A stretch of DNA of 64,000 bases from positions 1,729,001 to 1,793,000 of the forward strand of contig NZ_CP121445.1 of assembly GCF_029689925.1 (NCBI RefSeq). The letters run 5' to 3'. Source of the stretch: Anaerocolumna sp. AGMB13025 (GTDB lineage Bacteria; Bacillota; Clostridia; Lachnospirales; Lachnospiraceae). The notes below the pieces were generated by a model. That model did no database searches. It was given only the letters and a program-made list of their open reading frames with translations, and had not been told where the DNA came from. The position numbers were made by a program, and so were the translations under genes. Below are positions 43,778 to 53,876 of this stretch, piece by piece (the stretch's first letter is position 1; each line of letters opens with the position of its first letter).

Positions 43778-45568
43778 CTAAATAGGTATCAAAGGAAGAA
43801 CCAATTGAATATGTGTTCCTTCCCTGTTGGAGCTAATAATATGTATGGAGTAATTATCTCCATAGAATAAGCGGATACGTCTTTTAATATTATTTAAACC
43901 AATACTTGTTCGGTCAGAAGCAGATTTATCCAGTGTGTTGTCAGAGTGAAAGGCCATAATTACCTCTGGCGGCATTCCATTGCCGTTATCTATAATGTCA
44001 ATGATTAATCTGGTGTTGTTATCGGTACTAAGCCTTACGATAACAGCACCATTTTTGGATATATCGTCAAGGCCGTGCAATACTGCATTTTCAACGATGG
44101 GCTGTAATAGCAGGGGAAGTATCTGATATTCGGTGGGTGAAAACTGTTCTGGTATCTCAATTGTATAATCAATTCGATCTTCAAATCTAAGTTTTTGAAT
44201 CTGTAAATAAACATTGATGTAATCTAACTCCTTGTCCAGAGTAGTAGAAAAGGTTTCGGCATTTTCCAGTACATAGCGTAGGGATTTGCCTAACAGCTGG
44301 ATGGCACTGGATACATTCTGGTTATTTTCTTCAATAGCCAGCATGCGGATTGTTTCTAAAGTATTGTATATAAAGTGAGGGTTTATCTGACTTGCCAAAA
44401 TTTTAAATTCCATTTGCTGCTGTTGATTGAGCATTTCTTTTTCAAGTAACTGAGCTTCGTACATTTTTGCTTCTTTATCTTTTAAATCCAACACCATATG
44501 CTGTAAATCTGTAAAAGTTTCCGACAATTCATCATCTCCCCGAAGAGAATCAATCATATGAAAGTCTCCCCTGCTGGCATTTTTCATAGCCTGCCTTAAG
44601 GCTATTATGCGGGAACTGAAAAAATTAGTGTAAAAAACAATGCCCATTAATGGAATTATAATAGAGAGCAGTGTTATGGCCGCACACATAATAACAATAT
44701 TAATAAACTTACCAATAGCACCAAAATCAATGGTCGTAGCATAAAGGATATCCTTTGACTGGTATACGGGCAGGGAAGAGATATAACCGAATACGGTTTT
44801 ATCTTTATACTGAATCAGACCTTTAGTAAGGAAATACCTTGAATCATAATCAATTGAAACGGATTGGTCTTTTCCCTGCATGGAGCGTGTAGTGCTGAAA
44901 AATATAGGCTCCTTATTCAGGGATATAGCCGTGTATAACGAATTATTCTGGATTTTATTTTTTAAAAAATTATTGCTGACTGTAATAACTAAAATAGCAG
45001 AATACTGAGTTTTTACCAAGGGAATAGAACGAACCAATAATAATTCCGAGGAAGTATTACCAATCGTCCGGTCAAAAAAATTATAACCCCAGGAACTGCC
45101 GGAGGGGACAGATACCTTGGAGAATAATTTTTCTATAATTTCAGGAGTTGCGGTTTTAATATATTTACCGTCCGGAAGAGTAGGGTTTGTGGTATATACC
45201 GTTACTGAGGTCATGGAAGTGGTGGTATCCATATAATCCTGAAAGCGGTCATAGTCAGAGATTGCAGCCAAAGCATCTTCGGAGCTGGTATAAGAGGTTG
45301 TTAATATTTTATGAAGGGATTTATCATCCAGCAGGTCGGAGGACACATTAAAAAGATTAATAACGCAATCAACGATAATAGACTTTACACGAATATTGTC
45401 AGAAGCCAGCTGGGAACTGGTTTGTTCGTATAAAGCTCTTACAAAATAGGAAGTTAAGGCAATTCCGATAAAGGAAACCGGTATGACAATTAATGGAATT
45501 AAAATAAAGTACATCTGTTTTCTGACTTTAATGCGTAATACAGCATGGGGTTTCTTGGGTAGAATCAT
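43778..45568 (-). CDS. YesM-type sensor histidine kinase
   Basis: 596 residues from ATG 45568 (AGGAG upstream). Two membrane helices (about residues 17-43 and 286-315) enclose an extracellular sensor domain, then a HAMP linker, and a His_kinase/HATPase_c pair: ASQINPHFIYNTLETIRML with His398, VENAVLHGLDDI, and DNGNGMPP. YesM kinases sense oligosaccharides outside the cell, often through a binding protein. Follows the YesN-type regulator gene by 25 bases; the pair is divergent from an LplB-YtcP sugar importer, GH36 and GH2, its likely targets. Confidence 0.92.
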   Translation of the reverse strand: MILPKKPHAVLRIKVRKQMYFILIPLIVIPVSFIGIALTSYFVRALYEQTSSQLASDNIRVKSIIVDCVINLFNVSSDLLDDKSLHKILTTSYTSSEDALAAISDYDRFQDYMDTTTSMTSVTVYTTNPTLPDGKYIKTATPEIIEKLFSKVSVPSGSSWGYNFFDRTIGNTSSELLLVRSIPLVKTQYSAILVITVSNNFLKNKIQNNSLYTAISLNKEPIFFSTTRSMQGKDQSVSIDYDSRYFLTKGLIQYKDKTVFGYISSLPVYQSKDILYATTIDFGAIGKFINIVIMCAAITLLSIIIPLMGIVFYTNFFSSRIIALRQAMKNASRGDFHMIDSLRGDDELSETFTDLQHMVLDLKDKEAKMYEAQLLEKEMLNQQQQMEFKILASQINPHFIYNTLETIRMLAIEENNQNVSSAIQLLGKSLRYVLENAETFSTTLDKELDYINVYLQIQKLRFEDRIDYTIEIPEQFSPTEYQILPLLLQPIVENAVLHGLDDISKNGAVIVRLSTDNNTRLIIDIIDNGNGMPPEVIMAFHSDNTLDKSASDRTSIGLNNIKRRIRLFYGDNYSIHIISSNREGTHIQLVLPLIPI

Positions 45569-45593
45569 ATTTGCTCCTGTATGAAGGTGTAAC

Positions 45594-47168
45594 CTAAAGG
45601 TCTTTACAAGAATCGTTAGGGGTAACATTCTTTCTTCGGTATTCTGCTGGGGTTATGCCGGTATTCTTTTTAAACTTCATATAAAAATAGTCTGTATTTT
45701 GGTAACCGACTTTTTCTGCAATTTCATATATTTTTAAGGACTTTTGTTTTAATAATTCTTTTGAATTTTCTATTCTTACCTTGTCTATATAGGAATTGAA
45801 ACTCTCGCCAAGCTTCAAGCTAAATATTTTGCCCAGATAGGAGCTGTTATATCCAAAAAGAGAAGCTATATTTTCTAATCTTATATTATCCATATAATTG
45901 TGCTGTATATAATAAAGAATATCATCAATAACACTATCGCGGGAAAAATTACCTATTAAGTTCATAACTACTTCAAACTGCTCGGTAAAGAATAAAAAAA
46001 TTTCATAAAGATAATTTTTGGTCTGAATAAAATCAATAATCTGTGTATTGGTTGGTATGGTCAACTTTTTTGTAGAGTACAGATTATTTAATTTATCTTT
46101 GATTTCTATAAATAAATCAGTTAAAAATAATTTAATATTATGAATGCTGTCTTCTGAATTGTACAATTTAATCTCCAGATTATGGAGGGTATCGGCAACC
46201 GCTTTGCGATTGAAGGACTGAATATAAGCAACCAGCCTGGAACAGTAATCTAATAGCAGGTCATGGGTCATATAATAGGCATTACTATTATTTACCGGCA
46301 GCTGTTTATATCCGATGGTATGCTGGTCAACCTCACAGAAAAAGCGGCGTTGTAACAAAGCGGAGGAGTCTTTATAGGAGATATGGATATCCTTAGGTGA
46401 TGTTACGGTACGTCCATAAGCGATAAACAAAGAATCCAGAGGAGAGCCTTTTTGTGGTTTCAATTCCCGTTCAAAACGGTTTAGGAATTCATTGAATTTT
46501 TGAATTGCAAATTCGCCTTTAAGTATAATTACTTCATTATTTCCGGCATTCACACTATGAAAGGAACTGTTATCCTGATTCGTCACTTTTAATAGTTCGG
46601 AGAAATGATAAGTGATATCTGCAATATTGCGGCTGTATTTTTCATAGATTAAAACCTGGTAAATAGTAGAGGTCATATGCAAATCATCAAAATTAATACT
46701 TGTTAAATCAGCGGTACCCTGGAGCAGATCCAATAAAATAGTATTTTCTGCTTTTTCTTTATAATGATTCACCGTTAAACGATGGCTTGATTCCTCCTTA
46801 ATTTGTTCTAGCAGGGAGGATAAAGCAGTTTTTAGTTCATTCACATCAATTGGTTTTGTCAGATAATATTTTACATCGTACCGGATTGCTTCCTGAGCAT
46901 ACTTAAAATCGGAATATCCGCTTAAGATGATAACTTTTCCTTTGTACTTATTGGAACGTGCTCTGCTTAAAACCTCTAATCCATCCATTCCGGGCATTTT
47001 AATATCGATTAATACAATGTCCGGATTATTTTTATTTATATAAGAGAGAGTTTCGACTCCATTGGAGGCTTCACCGATTATTTTAAACCCCAGGGTCTCC
47101 CAATCTAAGATTTTTTTTAAACCTCTTCTGATGATAGCTTCGTCATCAGCAATTAAAACTGTATACAT
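45594..47168 (-). CDS. YesN-type response regulator (receiver + AraC)
   Basis: 524 residues. N-terminal receiver with the phosphoacceptor Asp55 in IVLIDIKMPGMDG, acidic pair ADDE at 8-10, and KP at the end (YYLTKPID). A long central helical region is followed by the AraC double helix-turn-helix (LENIASLFGYNSSYLGKIFS, IAEKVGYQNTDYFYMKFKK). Partner of the downstream YesM kinase; expected to activate the divergent sugar-import operon. All key receiver residues are present, unlike the orphan regulator at 59694. Confidence 0.93.
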   Translation of the reverse strand: MYTVLIADDEAIIRRGLKKILDWETLGFKIIGEASNGVETLSYINKNNPDIVLIDIKMPGMDGLEVLSRARSNKYKGKVIILSGYSDFKYAQEAIRYDVKYYLTKPIDVNELKTALSSLLEQIKEESSHRLTVNHYKEKAENTILLDLLQGTADLTSINFDDLHMTSTIYQVLIYEKYSRNIADITYHFSELLKVTNQDNSSFHSVNAGNNEVIILKGEFAIQKFNEFLNRFERELKPQKGSPLDSLFIAYGRTVTSPKDIHISYKDSSALLQRRFFCEVDQHTIGYKQLPVNNSNAYYMTHDLLLDYCSRLVAYIQSFNRKAVADTLHNLEIKLYNSEDSIHNIKLFLTDLFIEIKDKLNNLYSTKKLTIPTNTQIIDFIQTKNYLYEIFLFFTEQFEVVMNLIGNFSRDSVIDDILYYIQHNYMDNIRLENIASLFGYNSSYLGKIFSLKLGESFNSYIDKVRIENSKELLKQKSLKIYEIAEKVGYQNTDYFYMKFKKNTGITPAEYRRKNVTPNDSCKDL

Positions 47169-47581
47169 AACTGATTCACATCTGCCTTTCTTGTAGTAGA
47201 AGTATCGTAGCTGTTATAGTTCTGTCAAGGAAAGTGCCCTCTTAGAACAATTATATATTAAGTGTACTATTTTGTAAAATAACAAGATGCTTATATGCAT
47301 TGTGTATACAATATAGAATATCATAGACTATTTATTGTTAGTAATTAATAATAACAGTTATGCTTTTCTATTTCCACCTAAAAAATTCTACCTAATTTCT
47401 TTAAATTTTAGAGGATTTCAGAATTAAGTATGTATTTTTAAAGTGAAATGCTAGGATATTTAGGGTAGATGGAATCCCGGCAGAATGATAAAATCTACGT
47501 AAATCAAAAACATAGACATCAAACTCGTCAGACCAGGCTTTGTATCTGATAGCGGTGTTTATGAGAGGAGGAAAGAACTAG
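47169..47581. other. Divergent regulatory region between YesN and the importer operon
   Basis: 412 bases, AT-rich, with no gene or strong hairpin. It must contain the promoters of both the two-component genes and the lplB-like gene, and probably the regulator sites; I could not identify a clear repeated operator. Confidence 0.4.
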
Positions 47582-48517
47582 ATGTCAGTGTCAGCATCAA
47601 AAAACGTCAAAAATGGACATTCAAAACGCGGGAAGCAATTATTTTTATTAACTCTTCCTTTTCTCGTATTAGTATTTGCATTTTCCTACTTTCCATTACA
47701 TGGTTGGATTTATGCTTTTTATGATTATAAGGCACCTTTGAAGTTATTTCAAACTGATTTTGTAGGTCTTAAATGGTTTAAGCTTTTGTTTGCAAATCAA
47801 ATGCAGCTAAAACAGCTGGGGCAAGTAATGCAGAATACCTTCGCAATGAGTACCATTGGTATAGCAACATCATTTTTTCCGGTTTTATTTGCCGTATTTC
47901 TTAATGAAATCAAGTGCACTCCCTTTAAGAAACTTGTACAGACCTTAACTACCATACCCAATTTTATCAGCTGGGTTCTTGTTTATTCGATTGCTTTTAA
48001 TTTATTCTCCAATACGGGCTTAGTAAATACACTTTTACAGGAGTGGGGAATTACGAAGGGTGTAATTAATTTCCTGGATAGTGATACGCACACCTATTTA
48101 GCCATGTGGCTCTGGGGAACCTGGAAAGGACTTGGCTGGGGAGCAATTATGTACCTGGCAGCCATTGCAGGTATCGATCAGGAATTATATGAGGCAGCCA
48201 AGGTCGATGGTGCAAACCGTTTTAAATTAATGAGATATATAACGATTCCTGAATTAATGCCTACCTTTTTTGTATTGCTGATGTTAAGTGTGGCGAATTT
48301 TATTAATAATGGTATGGATCAATATTATGTATTTCAGAATGCCTTTAACAAAGAACATATACAGGTATTGGATCTGTATGTCTATAACATTGGTATGTCT
48401 GGAAGCAGTTTATCACTGGCTACCGCTATTAGCATGATGAAAAGTATCGTTAGCGTCACACTGCTGGTTTTTATCAATTTTGTATCCAAAAAAACCCGGG
48501 GACAGTCAATTATATAA
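47582..48517 (+). CDS. LplB-family ABC sugar permease
   Basis: 311 residues with six predicted membrane helices. LplB-type permease: LFLLTLPFLVLVFAFSYFPLHGW at the N-terminus and the ATPase-contact EAA loop LYEAAKVDGANRFKLMRYITIPEL. Partner of the YtcP-like permease and the lipoprotein downstream. Import of oligosaccharides from plant polysaccharides is expected; no ATPase gene is present, so a shared MsmK-type ATPase encoded elsewhere would power it. Ribosome site GAGGAGG. Confidence 0.9.
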   Translation: MSVSASKNVKNGHSKRGKQLFLLTLPFLVLVFAFSYFPLHGWIYAFYDYKAPLKLFQTDFVGLKWFKLLFANQMQLKQLGQVMQNTFAMSTIGIATSFFPVLFAVFLNEIKCTPFKKLVQTLTTIPNFISWVLVYSIAFNLFSNTGLVNTLLQEWGITKGVINFLDSDTHTYLAMWLWGTWKGLGWGAIMYLAAIAGIDQELYEAAKVDGANRFKLMRYITIPELMPTFFVLLMLSVANFINNGMDQYYVFQNAFNKEHIQVLDLYVYNIGMSGSSLSLATAISMMKSIVSVTLLVFINFVSKKTRGQSII

Positions 48518-48526
48518 TGGGTGTAT

Positions 48527-48615
48527 CGTGTGAATCTAAAAAATATAATAACTGAAAGGAATGCCACATATTGATTCTTCACACTTTTATTTGTGGCAGT
48601 GCGATGGGATTTCAT
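48527..48615 (+). repeat. Structured start-proximal element between the two permease genes, degenerate copy
   Basis: GTGTGAA pairs with TTCACAC, and TGCCACA pairs with TGTGGCA; the third hairpin is deleted and the tail is GCGATGGGATTTCAT before ATG 48616. Just ahead of it stands ATGGGTGTATC, which looks like the tail of a preceding tandem copy, as in the array at 63522-63843. It fills the whole 98-bp gap between the lplB-like stop and the ytcP-like start. Confidence 0.72.
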
Positions 48616-49533
48616 ATGAAAAAACTTAAAAAAATAAAGAATAATACTGGGCAGGATATTGCATTTAACATAGTTAACTATACTTTTTTTGCTTTGTTTA
48701 CCATAGCATGCGCCTATCCGTTTTACTATCTTATCATCAATACCATAAGCGCAAATGATTTAAGTGCCAATGGCTTTATCCGCTTCCTGCCAAAGCAGAT
48801 ACATTTTGAAAATTATATTCAGGTCCTAAAGCTGGAAGGGCTCTCAAGGGCAGCTTTGATTTCAGTTGGCAGGACCATAATTGGAACCGCCTGTACCGTA
48901 ATGAGTTCCGCTTTTCTCGGGTTCTTGTTTTCCCAGGAGGATATGTGGAAAAGAAAATTATGGTATCGGATGCTGGTAGTAACCATGTATTTTAACGCCG
49001 GTTTGATACCTATGTATCTTACTATGAAAAATCTTCATTTAACAAATAGCTTCTGGGTATATATTATTCCTGCAATTGTACAGCCATTTAATATCATTCT
49101 CGTTAAGACTTATATAGAATCAACGCCTGCCTCTTTGCAGGAAGCGGCAGAAATTGACGGAGCAGGAATATTAACCGTATTTTTCAGGATTATATTTCCA
49201 ATTTCAAAACCAATCCTTGCAACAATTACTATTTTTTCTGCCGTAGGACAATGGAATTCGTTTGGAGATACTTTGATCTATATAACAAACCAAAAGCTTT
49301 ACTCCTTGCAGTATCTGCTCTATGTATACATTAACCAGGCTAATTCCCTTGCACAGCTGGTTAAGACGAATACCAGCGGCAGTGTAAATGTACAGTCGTT
49401 AATAACACAACAGACACCGACTTCCATAAGAATGACGGTTTCAATCATAGTTGTACTGCCCATATTATTTATTTATCCTATTTTCCAAAGGTATTTTATT
49501 AAGGGAATTATGATGGGATCTATAAAAGGATAA
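48616..49533 (+). CDS. YtcP-family (CUT1-type) ABC sugar permease
   Basis: 305 residues from ATG 48616, which directly follows the element. Six membrane helices, the EAA loop SLQEAAEIDGAGILTVFFRIIFPISKP, and the C-terminal FIKGIMMGSIKG tail of the YtcP family. Forms the membrane channel with the LplB-like protein. The frame is open upstream through the element (reading HTFICGSAMGFH before the chosen Met), so a longer form from TTG 48571 is possible, but family alignments begin near the chosen start. Confidence 0.9.
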   Translation: MKKLKKIKNNTGQDIAFNIVNYTFFALFTIACAYPFYYLIINTISANDLSANGFIRFLPKQIHFENYIQVLKLEGLSRAALISVGRTIIGTACTVMSSAFLGFLFSQEDMWKRKLWYRMLVVTMYFNAGLIPMYLTMKNLHLTNSFWVYIIPAIVQPFNIILVKTYIESTPASLQEAAEIDGAGILTVFFRIIFPISKPILATITIFSAVGQWNSFGDTLIYITNQKLYSLQYLLYVYINQANSLAQLVKTNTSGSVNVQSLITQQTPTSIRMTVSIIVVLPILFIYPIFQRYFIKGIMMGSIKG

Positions 49534-49581
49534 TAAAATTTATATTTTATTATAAAACTTATAATGTATAGGAGGAAAAAA

Positions 49582-51357
49582 ATGAGGAAAAAAATTATTA
49601 GTGTACTTTTATGTCTGGGTATGGTCGCATCTCTGCTTTCCGGTTGTTCAGGGAGTAAACAAGGAGATAAAGAGGAAACCGGTCAGACAAAAAACGATAC
49701 TGCTACTACCCAGGAGAGTTCTGCTGTCAGTGATGGAAGTAAATATAAGGACTTCATAACCGTAGATGTATTCGATCAACTTGCAAATTATCAAGGAATT
49801 CAAACAGGTTGGTTTGCAAAAATTGTGAAAGACAAATTTAATATGGAATTAAATATTATTTCTCCCAATGTAGCTGGCGGCGGAGAAACGTTATATCAGA
49901 CACGCAGTGCCGCCGGTAATCTTGGTGATTTAATCATTTATCCTATGTCGGGAGGAAAACTCCAGGATTTAGTTGAGGCGAAATTAATTGTTGATATGAC
50001 AGATATGATGAATGGTAAGAAAAATCTGGAGAAATATAAGGATGCTATCGATTTTTCCAATCAGAATAACAGCACAACACCAGGTACCTGGGGAATTCCC
50101 TCGGAAGTTTCAGAGAATCCGGCTACACAACCGTTAGGTGGTACTACCTTGAATTTTGGTACTTACTTAAGATGGGATTTATATAAGCAGATGGGTTATC
50201 CCGAAATGAAAACCATGGAAGATTTGCTCCCGGTTATGAAGCAAATGCAGGATATGAATGTAGTAAGCGACGCCGGTAAGAAAGCATATGCTTTCTCCTT
50301 CTTTAAAGACTGGGATGGAGCGTTTATGAATATAGCAACTCAGATACCTTCCTATTATGGATATGGCAATACGGGATTTTTATGGCAAAAAGCAGATGAT
50401 TCCGCAGAACCTCAGAGTACTTTGGATAGTGATTCCTTATATATCAGAGGACTTAAGTTCTTTTACCAGGCAAATCAGATGGGGCTTGTTGATCCGGACT
50501 CTACAACCCAGAGCTATGATACCGTCTATAATAAATATGTGGATGGTGCTATCCTTTGGTCTCCTTGGCCTTGGCTGTCTGCCGGTTATAATTCAGATAA
50601 ACATAAAGGGGAAGGCAAGCTCTTTGATACGGCAGCAATCAATGATTTCAAATTATATACCTGGGGATGTTATGCAAAAGGAAATCCGGGTGTAGGTATG
50701 ATGATTGGCAGTGAAGCAAAGGATAAAGAAAGATTAATGGATTTTATTGACTGGTATTATTCTCCGGAAGCGATTACCTTAATTACAACAGGAGCAGAAG
50801 GAGTTACTTGGGATATGGCAGATAATCAGCCGAAGTTAACGGATTTAGGTTATCAGTGCATGACAGATCCAGCCAATACAGATATGCCTCAGGAACAAGG
50901 CGGCGGAAAATATAAGGATGGTATGTCACAGTTAAATTATAAAACCATATCTGCCGGAGAAGTGAATCCTGATACAGGCTTCCCTTATGATTATAGTTTA
51001 TGGGATTCCTTCACTCAAAAGAGCCTTTCTGATATTGAAAAGGACTGGCAGACACATATGGCTGCTAAAAATGCAGTTGATTACTTTACAAAAAACAATC
51101 AGATCGTAGTTTCTCCTGGCAGCGGTTTTTCCACTCCGGCCGAAGCGTCTGATATTACCACAATTAGAAACCAGATACAGGAAGTCATTAAGGAATACTC
51201 CTGGAAAGCAGTATTTGCTAAAAATGAGACAGAATTTAATCAGTACATTAAGGATATGCAGGATACTGCCCTGGGTCTTGGTTACGATAAGGTGTTAGCA
51301 GTAGACAAGGCAAATGCAGAAGCACAAAAACAGGCCAGAGCAGCAGTTGTAAAATAA
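49582..51357 (+). CDS. Extracellular sugar-binding lipoprotein (LipO type)
   Basis: 591 residues from ATG 49582 (AGGAGG upstream). Lipoprotein signal with lipobox LLSGC, Cys22 to be lipidated. Large solute-binding protein of the LplA/LipO group that pairs with LplB-YtcP permeases; aromatic-rich segments (TYLRWDLYKQMGYPE, WSPWPWLSAGY) fit oligosaccharide binding. Also a candidate ligand presenter for the YesM kinase. Downstream lie GH36 and GH2 genes, implying galactose-containing oligosaccharides as cargo, which is inference. Confidence 0.9.
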   Translation: MRKKIISVLLCLGMVASLLSGCSGSKQGDKEETGQTKNDTATTQESSAVSDGSKYKDFITVDVFDQLANYQGIQTGWFAKIVKDKFNMELNIISPNVAGGGETLYQTRSAAGNLGDLIIYPMSGGKLQDLVEAKLIVDMTDMMNGKKNLEKYKDAIDFSNQNNSTTPGTWGIPSEVSENPATQPLGGTTLNFGTYLRWDLYKQMGYPEMKTMEDLLPVMKQMQDMNVVSDAGKKAYAFSFFKDWDGAFMNIATQIPSYYGYGNTGFLWQKADDSAEPQSTLDSDSLYIRGLKFFYQANQMGLVDPDSTTQSYDTVYNKYVDGAILWSPWPWLSAGYNSDKHKGEGKLFDTAAINDFKLYTWGCYAKGNPGVGMMIGSEAKDKERLMDFIDWYYSPEAITLITTGAEGVTWDMADNQPKLTDLGYQCMTDPANTDMPQEQGGGKYKDGMSQLNYKTISAGEVNPDTGFPYDYSLWDSFTQKSLSDIEKDWQTHMAAKNAVDYFTKNNQIVVSPGSGFSTPAEASDITTIRNQIQEVIKEYSWKAVFAKNETEFNQYIKDMQDTALGLGYDKVLAVDKANAEAQKQARAAVVK

Positions 51358-51404
51358 AAAATAGAAGTTCTGCCGGTGTTTAAATCGTTGTTCAAGTAAT
51401 AGAA

Positions 51405-51610
51405 AAGGGGCTGTCGCTACATTGTAGGATATAAACCTGGATTTAGAATAAGGATTATATTATTGTAAAAATTTTGTTCCAAGTATGTGCGAATAAACGG
51501 CTGTTTTCTCTTTCTTGCAGCCATACGCCCATACTTTCCACAAAATAGATGCAATATATAATCCTTATTCTCTTACAGGTAATTTATTCAAGGATTTGCA
51601 GCAGCCCCTT
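51405..51610. mobile_element. MITE-like long hairpin, copy 2
   Basis: Outer arms AAGGGGCTG and CAGCCCCTT are perfectly complementary, inner arms AGAATAAGGATTATAT (51445-51460) and its exact 16-bp complement (51556-51571), with further pairing towards the centre. 206 bp, non-coding, between the binding-protein gene and GH36. The right arm, reversed, matches the left part of copy 1 at 35791-35984. It may also act as a partial terminator. Confidence 0.7.
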
Positions 51611-51669
51611 GAAATATTAGAAAGAAAAGACATATCAATAAAGTAATCAACTAAAATGTGAGGTATAAA

Positions 51670-53856
51670 ATGACGATTAAATATTATGAAGACGTTTGTC
51701 TTTTTAAACTGGATTCAAAAAACAGTAGTTATTTAATAAAAATTGCAGATCAAAAATATGCAGGGCACGTTTATTATGGGAAAAAATTAAGGGGGATAGA
51801 TGGGGCGGACCTGTTAAGAATAAAAGAACCGCCATTTACCCCTTCTACGAACGAACGGGATAAGCTTCCCTTTTTAGATACGTTTCCCTTTGAATACCCA
51901 ACCGGTGGGGTTGGTGATTTTAGAGAGAGTGCAATAGAAATCAGGGATCAGGAGGGATATGAGGCCTTAGAATTATGTTATGAGTCCTATCAAATATACG
52001 GCGGAAAACCGAAGCTGATGGGATTACCTGCGGTTTTTGCAGACAAAGACCAATGTGCGACCTTGGAATTAAGGCTGACAGATCCCAATCTTGGGCTGGC
52101 TGTTACGCTTTTCTATTCTGTCTTTGAAGAAATAGACGCTATCATAAGAAGTGTCCTGATTAAAAATACTTCACAAAAGGAACTATATTTAACCAAAGTG
52201 TTATCCGCCTGTATTGACATGGATAATAGAGAATTTGAGCTTATTACCCTCCATGGTTCCTGGGCAAGGGAGAGGCATATTCAGGAGAGCAAAGTATGTC
52301 ACGGGTTTCAGGGAATTGGGTCTACCAGAGGGGAATCCAGCCACCAATACCATCCGTTTCTTGCTCTAAAGGAAGGAGGTGCAACCCAGGAGACAGGAGA
52401 GGTTTATGGAATGCATTTTGTCTATTCCGGTAACTTTATCGGGAATGTTTCGCTGGATCAATTTGATTGCGTCCGGGCAGTCATGGGAATTCATCCCGAG
52501 CATTTTTGCTGGAAATTAGCACCGGGAGAAACCTTTCAAGCACCGGAGGTTGTATTAGTCCATTCCTTAGAAGGGATTGGCGGAATGACCCGCACCTATC
52601 ATGATTTATACCGAAACCATCTGATCAGAGGACAATATAAAGATAAGCAGAGGCCGGTTCTAATTAATAATTGGGAAGCGACATACTTTAACTTTAATTC
52701 AGATAAACTGATAGCCATAGCCAAAGAAGCCTCAAAGCTTGGAATTGAAATGCTTGTAATGGATGATGGCTGGTTTGGGAACAGATATGATGATAACCGG
52801 GCATTGGGTGATTGGAAGGTAAATGAGGAAAAAATAAACAAAGGTTTAAAGAATTTAGTGGAGGAAGTAAATAAATTAGGAATGAAATTCGGTATCTGGT
52901 TTGAGCCTGAAATGATATCGCCGGATTCTGATTTATTCCGTCAGCACCCTGACTGGGCAATCGGAATACCGGGACGTACCAGGGGATTATGCAGAAACCA
53001 ATATGTTCTGGATTTAACAAGAAAAGAGATATTGGAACACACTTATGAAAGCGTGGCAGGTATCCTTAGAAGTGCCAATATTGAATATGTAAAATGGGAT
53101 ATGAACAGACAGCTGGCGGATTTAGGCAGCCTGGGGCTTCCAAAAGACAGACAAGGTGAATTAAGCCATCGCTATGTCCTTGCGGTTTATGAATTACAGG
53201 AACGCCTTTTAAAAGAATTCCCTGATTTATTACTTGAAAATTGTTCCGGCGGCGGAGCCAGATTTGATCCGGGAATGCTGTATTATAGTCCCCAGATTTG
53301 GTGTTCCGATAATACGGATGCCATTGAACGGCTCTTAATACAGGAAGGGACAGCACTCCTATACCCCTTTTCTTCCATTGGTGCTCATGTATCCGATTGT
53401 CCGAATCATAGTGTGGGAAGAGTAACACCTTTTGAAACAAGGGGGTATGCTGCACTTGCCGGTACCTTTGGATACGAATTGGATGTAACCAAAATACCGG
53501 AAGAAGACCGGAAACTGATACCGGAGCAGATCGCCTTATATAAGAAGTACAATGAGTTAATCCGCACCGGTGATTATTACCGGATTGCCTCATATAGGGA
53601 AAATCATTTTTACGACTGTTATCAGGTAGTATCAAAAGAGAAAGAAGAAGCACTGGTAACCTATATTCAGGTGTTAAACAGGCCCAATTGCCATAGCAGA
53701 AGGATTTATCTAAAAGGTCTTAACCCTAATAAGAATTATAAAATTGAAGGGGAAGACAGGATTTATGGCGGGGATACGCTAATGTTCGCTGGTTTGAATC
53801 TAACGAAACTATCTGGAGACTTTAAGGGATATCTGATTCATTTAACGGCAGTATGA
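51670..53856 (+). CDS. GH36 alpha-galactosidase
   Basis: 728 residues from ATG 51670 (GTGAGG upstream), the usual size of AgaA/RafA-type enzymes. N-terminal sandwich, catalytic barrel and C-terminal domain. Nucleophile Asp477 in VKWDMNRQ, acid/base Asp547 in WCSDNTDAIERL, plus MDDGWFG, GIWFEPEMISPDSDL and ENCSGGGARFDPGM. No signal peptide: acts in the cytoplasm on imported raffinose-type or galactomannan-derived oligosaccharides. In line with the upstream importer. Confidence 0.95.
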   Translation: MTIKYYEDVCLFKLDSKNSSYLIKIADQKYAGHVYYGKKLRGIDGADLLRIKEPPFTPSTNERDKLPFLDTFPFEYPTGGVGDFRESAIEIRDQEGYEALELCYESYQIYGGKPKLMGLPAVFADKDQCATLELRLTDPNLGLAVTLFYSVFEEIDAIIRSVLIKNTSQKELYLTKVLSACIDMDNREFELITLHGSWARERHIQESKVCHGFQGIGSTRGESSHQYHPFLALKEGGATQETGEVYGMHFVYSGNFIGNVSLDQFDCVRAVMGIHPEHFCWKLAPGETFQAPEVVLVHSLEGIGGMTRTYHDLYRNHLIRGQYKDKQRPVLINNWEATYFNFNSDKLIAIAKEASKLGIEMLVMDDGWFGNRYDDNRALGDWKVNEEKINKGLKNLVEEVNKLGMKFGIWFEPEMISPDSDLFRQHPDWAIGIPGRTRGLCRNQYVLDLTRKEILEHTYESVAGILRSANIEYVKWDMNRQLADLGSLGLPKDRQGELSHRYVLAVYELQERLLKEFPDLLLENCSGGGARFDPGMLYYSPQIWCSDNTDAIERLLIQEGTALLYPFSSIGAHVSDCPNHSVGRVTPFETRGYAALAGTFGYELDVTKIPEEDRKLIPEQIALYKKYNELIRTGDYYRIASYRENHFYDCYQVVSKEKEEALVTYIQVLNRPNCHSRRIYLKGLNPNKNYKIEGEDRIYGGDTLMFAGLNLTKLSGDFKGYLIHLTAV

Positions 53857-53876
53857 AATAAGAGGGAGGAATTAAA

